From positions 30,449,537-30,513,536 of the forward strand of contig NC_064440.1 of assembly GCF_023343835.1 (NCBI RefSeq): a DNA stretch of 64,000 bases, in the 5' to 3' direction. The notes beneath the pieces were generated by a model that saw only the letters and a program-made list of their open reading frames with translations, was not told where the DNA came from and searched no databases. Shown here piece by piece: positions 59,801-64,000 of this stretch. The translations under genes and the position numbers were made by a program. Position 1 is the stretch's first letter. Each line of letters opens with the position of its first letter. Origin of the DNA: Lagopus muta (Eukaryota > Chordata > Aves > Galliformes > Phasianidae).

Positions 59801-60056
59801 ACACTGCTATCAATTTCAACTGACTGAGCCAACTGCAGACAGAGCATTAAGAAAACAGCCCCAATTCCTGCTGCAAAGGATGTAATCCCACCTTATAATT
59901 TATACTCACTAGAGGAAAAGAATCCACCCCAAAAATGAAATCCGTGGAAGAACACCAAAGGCATGCTGCATTGCATCAACAGCACCATAGCAAGCAGAGA
60001 AATTAAGTCTTTTTACTGCATCTAGAATCAGCATTTGTTACATCTGAGGGTTGCTT

Positions 60057-60057
<1 letters not shown>

Positions 60058-60089
<32 letters not shown>
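60058..60089 (+). repeat. A32 homopolymer tract
   Basis: Thirty-two consecutive A residues, followed by GAAAGAAAAG. It directly precedes a diverged CR1 fragment. CR1 does not end in poly(A), so the tract is not that element's tail; slippage-driven growth is the simplest explanation. Confidence 0.95.
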
Positions 60090-60091
<2 letters not shown>

Positions 60092-60099
60092 AAGAAAAG

Positions 60100-60375
60100 C
60101 CATTCAGCAGAGGAGAAGCAAGATCAAGATGGTCAGGAGGCAGGAGCACAGGTCAACTAGGAGAGATTATGGGAACCAGGATTGGCTAACCTTGCAAAGA
60201 AAAGCCTTGAGGGGACCTAAACAAGTCTCTTAAAGCCAAGGATTTGCAAAGATGACAGCCCTACTATGGTTGTGGTGAGTGGCAGGATTATCAGACACAA
60301 CAGTCAGAGACCAAAGGAAAGGATCTGACTGGACATGAGGAAACTCTTCTGTTCTCTGCGAACAAGAATTCTTTG
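60100..60375 (+). mobile_element. Diverged CR1 LINE fragment, plus orientation
   Basis: Stretches such as AGAAAAGCCTTGAGGGGACC, then GTGAGTGGCAGGATTATCAG and CTGGACATGAGGAAACTCTT follow the order of the CR1 part just upstream of its 3' end (group of GGCTGCGGGGAGACCT, GACAGGAC, TTGGACATTAGGAAAAACTT). The copy is old, and both ends are approximate. It lies in FAM171B intron 1, antisense to the gene. Confidence 0.6.
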
Positions 60376-63300
60376 CAATAAATTTTCCTGAGAGGTTTCA
60401 GGATCCCTATTCTTGCAAGGCCTGACAGGAAAATGCCCCAAGCCCCTGCTCTGAACTCAGCAACAACCCTGCTTTAGGCACGAGGTTGGACAAGAGCTCC
60501 TCACACTTCATGCTTGCAGGTCCTCACAGTCAGTTACTTCAAAAATGACAGAAAACACTGCAAAGGGAAAAACAGACAAAAAAACTCCAACAAATAGCAA
60601 AGGTGGTTCTTAAACCACCAAAGGTGTGTTACTTAAACACACTTAGTGGGCCCGCCTGCTTGTTTTTGGGGAACAGAAGCACCTGGCAGTTCGCAGCTCA
60701 GAGCTTGATGCAAGTTGTACAGATAAGGAAATGGGATGAAAAGACAAAATACGCTTTGCATGATCTTACTGTAACTCGCTGTCAGTGAACACAGACACTG
60801 ATGATTATGAAAGGAAAAGCCTTCAGTATGAATAACATAAGGATTGATTGGACCTGCAGATTAAAAAAAAACAGCAGCTGCATGTACACAGAGCGAAGGT
60901 TAAAAAAAACAAAACAAAACTGGTGACAAATAGAACTAAAAGATGGGTCAACCACAGGAAAACATTCCAAAGGAAGAAGATGAACTATTATTGACCATGT
61001 AGAAACTTAAAAAGCCACATCTCATTCTTTTCTGTAGAACAGGCTGTGTGCTAACAGGTCAGTGCACCAATTTATCTGGCTACAACTCCTCTGCTGTCAG
61101 CCAAAGCACTCGAGCGAACGCTCAGACCCATGAGCTGAAGCACACACTAATCAAACCACATTCCACAGACATCACAGCTCTTCTGGGGTGCTCTGCTCAT
61201 GTCAATAGTGCACTTCAATGTGAGAATACTGTTGTGTCCTAATGCACATGGCTCAATATCTGCCTCACACTCACTACGTTCGATACAAAAGGCACTACAG
61301 CTGTTAATCTACCATTTGCAGGGAAACCTGCTACAGCAGGCAGTAGTTCACACGAGATTCATATCAAAGCATCTAAATCTTTCAAAATGGGAAAAGACCT
61401 GAAGACAGAAGGTCTAAAATATTCTTCCTGCTCTCTAACCTACCCAGAGCCACAATCTATTTCCACGTCATTTCAGTAGAGGCCACCTCTGCCTCTTACA
61501 CTGATATGACTGCACCGTCCTAGCCAGCACTAACAAGAGGAGATGCAGAATGCTGAAGTGAGGAGGGTCCCCTGGAAGGCCCAGCAGGGGGATCTGAGCC
61601 TGTAAGCTAATGTCCCATTCTCACATGGAAAAAGGAAACAATTGTGTCCTGAAGTCTGACCATTTCTGCCTTTCAGTCATTCCACGCTGTTCCTTGGCCC
61701 CCACTGTAAAGCTTAATTACAGCCTGGAAGAAAAAGACAAGAAACTGAAGGGGAAGGAGGAAGAACAGAACAGGAACCTGATAGGATTCATGTCTGCACT
61801 TGGTGTGCCTTAGGCATGCACAGACAGTAAGGAACCTCGCTCCTTAGCCCTGCCAGCCATAGCAGGCCATGCAGGATGGCCCCAGGATCTACATCAGACA
61901 GGAACACACAACACTGTGGTCACAGCACGCACAAACAATAATCTGCAGAGCTGCCAGTAATCTATTTATAAGAATACAACACGTGCTACCAGCCAGAGGA
62001 CAGCAGAATCATTTGGAAACTACTAGTCTGAGCAGCCGGTCTAACTGAGCAGGAAGAAGGAAGGTCTTTCCACATTATCTCCAGAGATGACAATTTCTGG
62101 TGCATTTCATAACACATGATAGTTTGTTGCCTGACAGAACCACTGGTGTGGCACAGAGTCCTATCAATGAAGTGGTGTTTAAGGCAATGGGTACTTTAGG
62201 AGAGCCTTTCACACAACAGGCTGTCTGCTGCTGCTCACAAGAGCTGGTCACAAGAGCTTGCTCATGCAAAAGTTTGAGTGTGCCCTCTCACACGGAAACA
62301 GCATCACATCTTGATCAACCTCTCTCCCATACAGGATAGTATCTGCCATATCACCTTTTCTGTATAGGTGGAGTGAATACGGTGAGGCCCATACAGGCAT
62401 TGCCTTCAATTGTGCCACAGTCTCAGATACAGCTTTGACAAACTCCATTTGGCCAAAGCCAGCTCTTCTGAACAGACCTGGAACGCAAACAAAATGATGA
62501 GGCACAGACTGAGTGAAGTCCTCCTTACTAAACACCTGACTTAGGAACAGAAGGTACGGCTAAAATTAATTCATTCCCTTGAGATTTTCACCCCTAAGTT
62601 CCCTCGCAGAGGTCATTTCATCAAACACTTCCATGCTGCTGATTGCACAGCTGTGCACATTCATATCCTCATTTCAAATGTGCTATCATCAAAATTTCAA
62701 GCTTCATGTTTCCTCAGAAACAGTGAGCGCAAAGCAGGAAGTGCAATAGCCCCTCTGCAGCCTGTGAGGGGCTGTTTCCTGCAGACGTGTGGAAGATGCT
62801 ATTTAGGAGCACACATAAGGTGTACTGAAATTCTGCTGGCTATGTCCTGTCAAACCAGATTACGCAGGACAAGCTATCACTGGTGATGTTTTCACCCTAC
62901 AGAACACAGAAGGGTAATTCAAAACTGCACTAACCTCTACAGTGCAAAGGCCATTCCTAACCAATCGATCTGGGTGCTCCGATGACACACCGGATTGCTC
63001 TCAACCTCCAAATCTGGAATTAAACCTGCAGTGATACAGAGGACTCAACTGTTCTATCACACCACGCCTCAAATCCTCATCTGCTACAGCAAGGTACAGT
63101 GATGATAAAAAATGTGCAGCTTTCTAGGCAAAAGAGTAATTCCCTTTTTTTTTTAATGCCAAAAAAGAGGTTCATTCTGAATAAGCTTTCCTCTCAGATC
63201 TTTGCCTCTGTCTTCAGAGGCTTCATCCACTCAGCTAGCTCACAGATGAAACACACCACAGATCCCCAGTGACACAGATAGCACTTGTATTCCAAATCAC

Positions 63301-64000
63301 TAAACAGCCTTTTTTTTTTTTTTAAGCACGTCAGCAACTGGGTGAATGTTTTTTACATATCAATTAGTCTTTGATAGTGTCTTGCCAGCCAGGAGACTAG
63401 AAGCAATGAAACTTGAACAAAACAAAGAACTGCAAAAACCACCCCTTGCAATCCACAGCTTCCTGTCATCACTGATGGCTCCCACTTCCTGCCACTTCTG
63501 CCAGGAGGAACCATGGATCCCATTTTCATGAATAGTCAATCCTGCCCTTCCTTCTCCCAGCTGTTTTTTTTAAATGCTGTGTAATATATTACAGGTTTCA
63601 CTAAAAATACTCGAAAGCTACCTACCTGTTCAGAACTCTCCAGCACTTTCCCATTTATACCTACACACTTCACCAAAGTTAGCAAAGTAACATTTTTTTT
63701 CTTTGTGCTCAACGACAGAAAATGCCTCAACGACAGAAATGCAAACTCTTCTTTTTCTTCTATTAGGAACAGAATAGCTTAAACTGAGGAACACATGGAC
63801 AAACAAATGAAATCTCTTCTTTTTTCACGACTCCCTTCTGACTCAAACCACAGATGCTTTATCACCTCTCTCATGCGTCCTAATGCCCCTCCTTGTGTTC
63901 TGTTCTATTACTAAGCTTCACAGCAGCACAGAAAGCTAAGTCACTTAAGACCATCAGGTCTAATAAATCAGGACAAGTTTAAGACTTGCAATCTTTCTGT

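Noticed and set aside
60051..60233. 60-codon frame starting with a lysine run
   Set aside because: It is the translation of the A32 tract and the adjoining CR1 fragment.

Overview
The window looks like galliform bird DNA, most likely chicken. Evidence: mariner (Galluhop-type) copies with the GGGCTGCTCCAAAAGTAATGCC-like terminal repeat, several CR1 LINE 3' fragments in both orientations, one LTR-like block, vertebrate splice sites, and one multi-exon gene. The gene order is FAM171B facing a ZSWIM2 remnant tail to tail. This is the ITGAV-FAM171B-ZSWIM2-CALCRL block of human 2q32, and I infer (not verified) that it corresponds to chicken chromosome 7.

Layout. 1-25 kb is gene-poor, AT-rich intergenic DNA holding an internally deleted mariner at the left edge, a GGGA microsatellite, four CR1 fragments and a near-full-span mariner on the minus strand (22.6-23.6 kb). 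At 25.05-25.4 kb is the only CpG island I see; it has tandem MYB-type sites and a strong CTCF-type motif. Just downstream, on the plus strand at about 26.0-28.0 kb, are decayed exons of ZSWIM2 (SWIM/RING/ZZ ubiquitin ligase). Their exon phases still fit, but the frame is broken several times and zinc-binding cysteines are replaced. I read this as a pseudogene. An LTR-like element lies at 28.4-28.8 kb, followed by intergenic DNA with one CR1 copy.

From 48437 down to 38558, on the minus strand, are seven intact coding exons of FAM171B (numbered 2 to 8 on the assumption that a single first exon precedes them). They encode the extracellular region, one membrane span and the large cytoplasmic tail, ending in a normal stop. 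All splice sites are GT-AG and all junction phases agree, so this gene is intact over the part seen. The first exon (signal peptide) was not found. Everything from 48438 to 64000 reads as the gene's first intron, so the start of the gene lies beyond the right edge.

I found no tRNA, rRNA, CRISPR or bacterial-type feature. The most notable observation is the lesion-bearing ZSWIM2 copy next to an apparently well-preserved CpG promoter. Comparisons with human ZSWIM2 and FAM171B are from memory of those proteins, not from an alignment run here.
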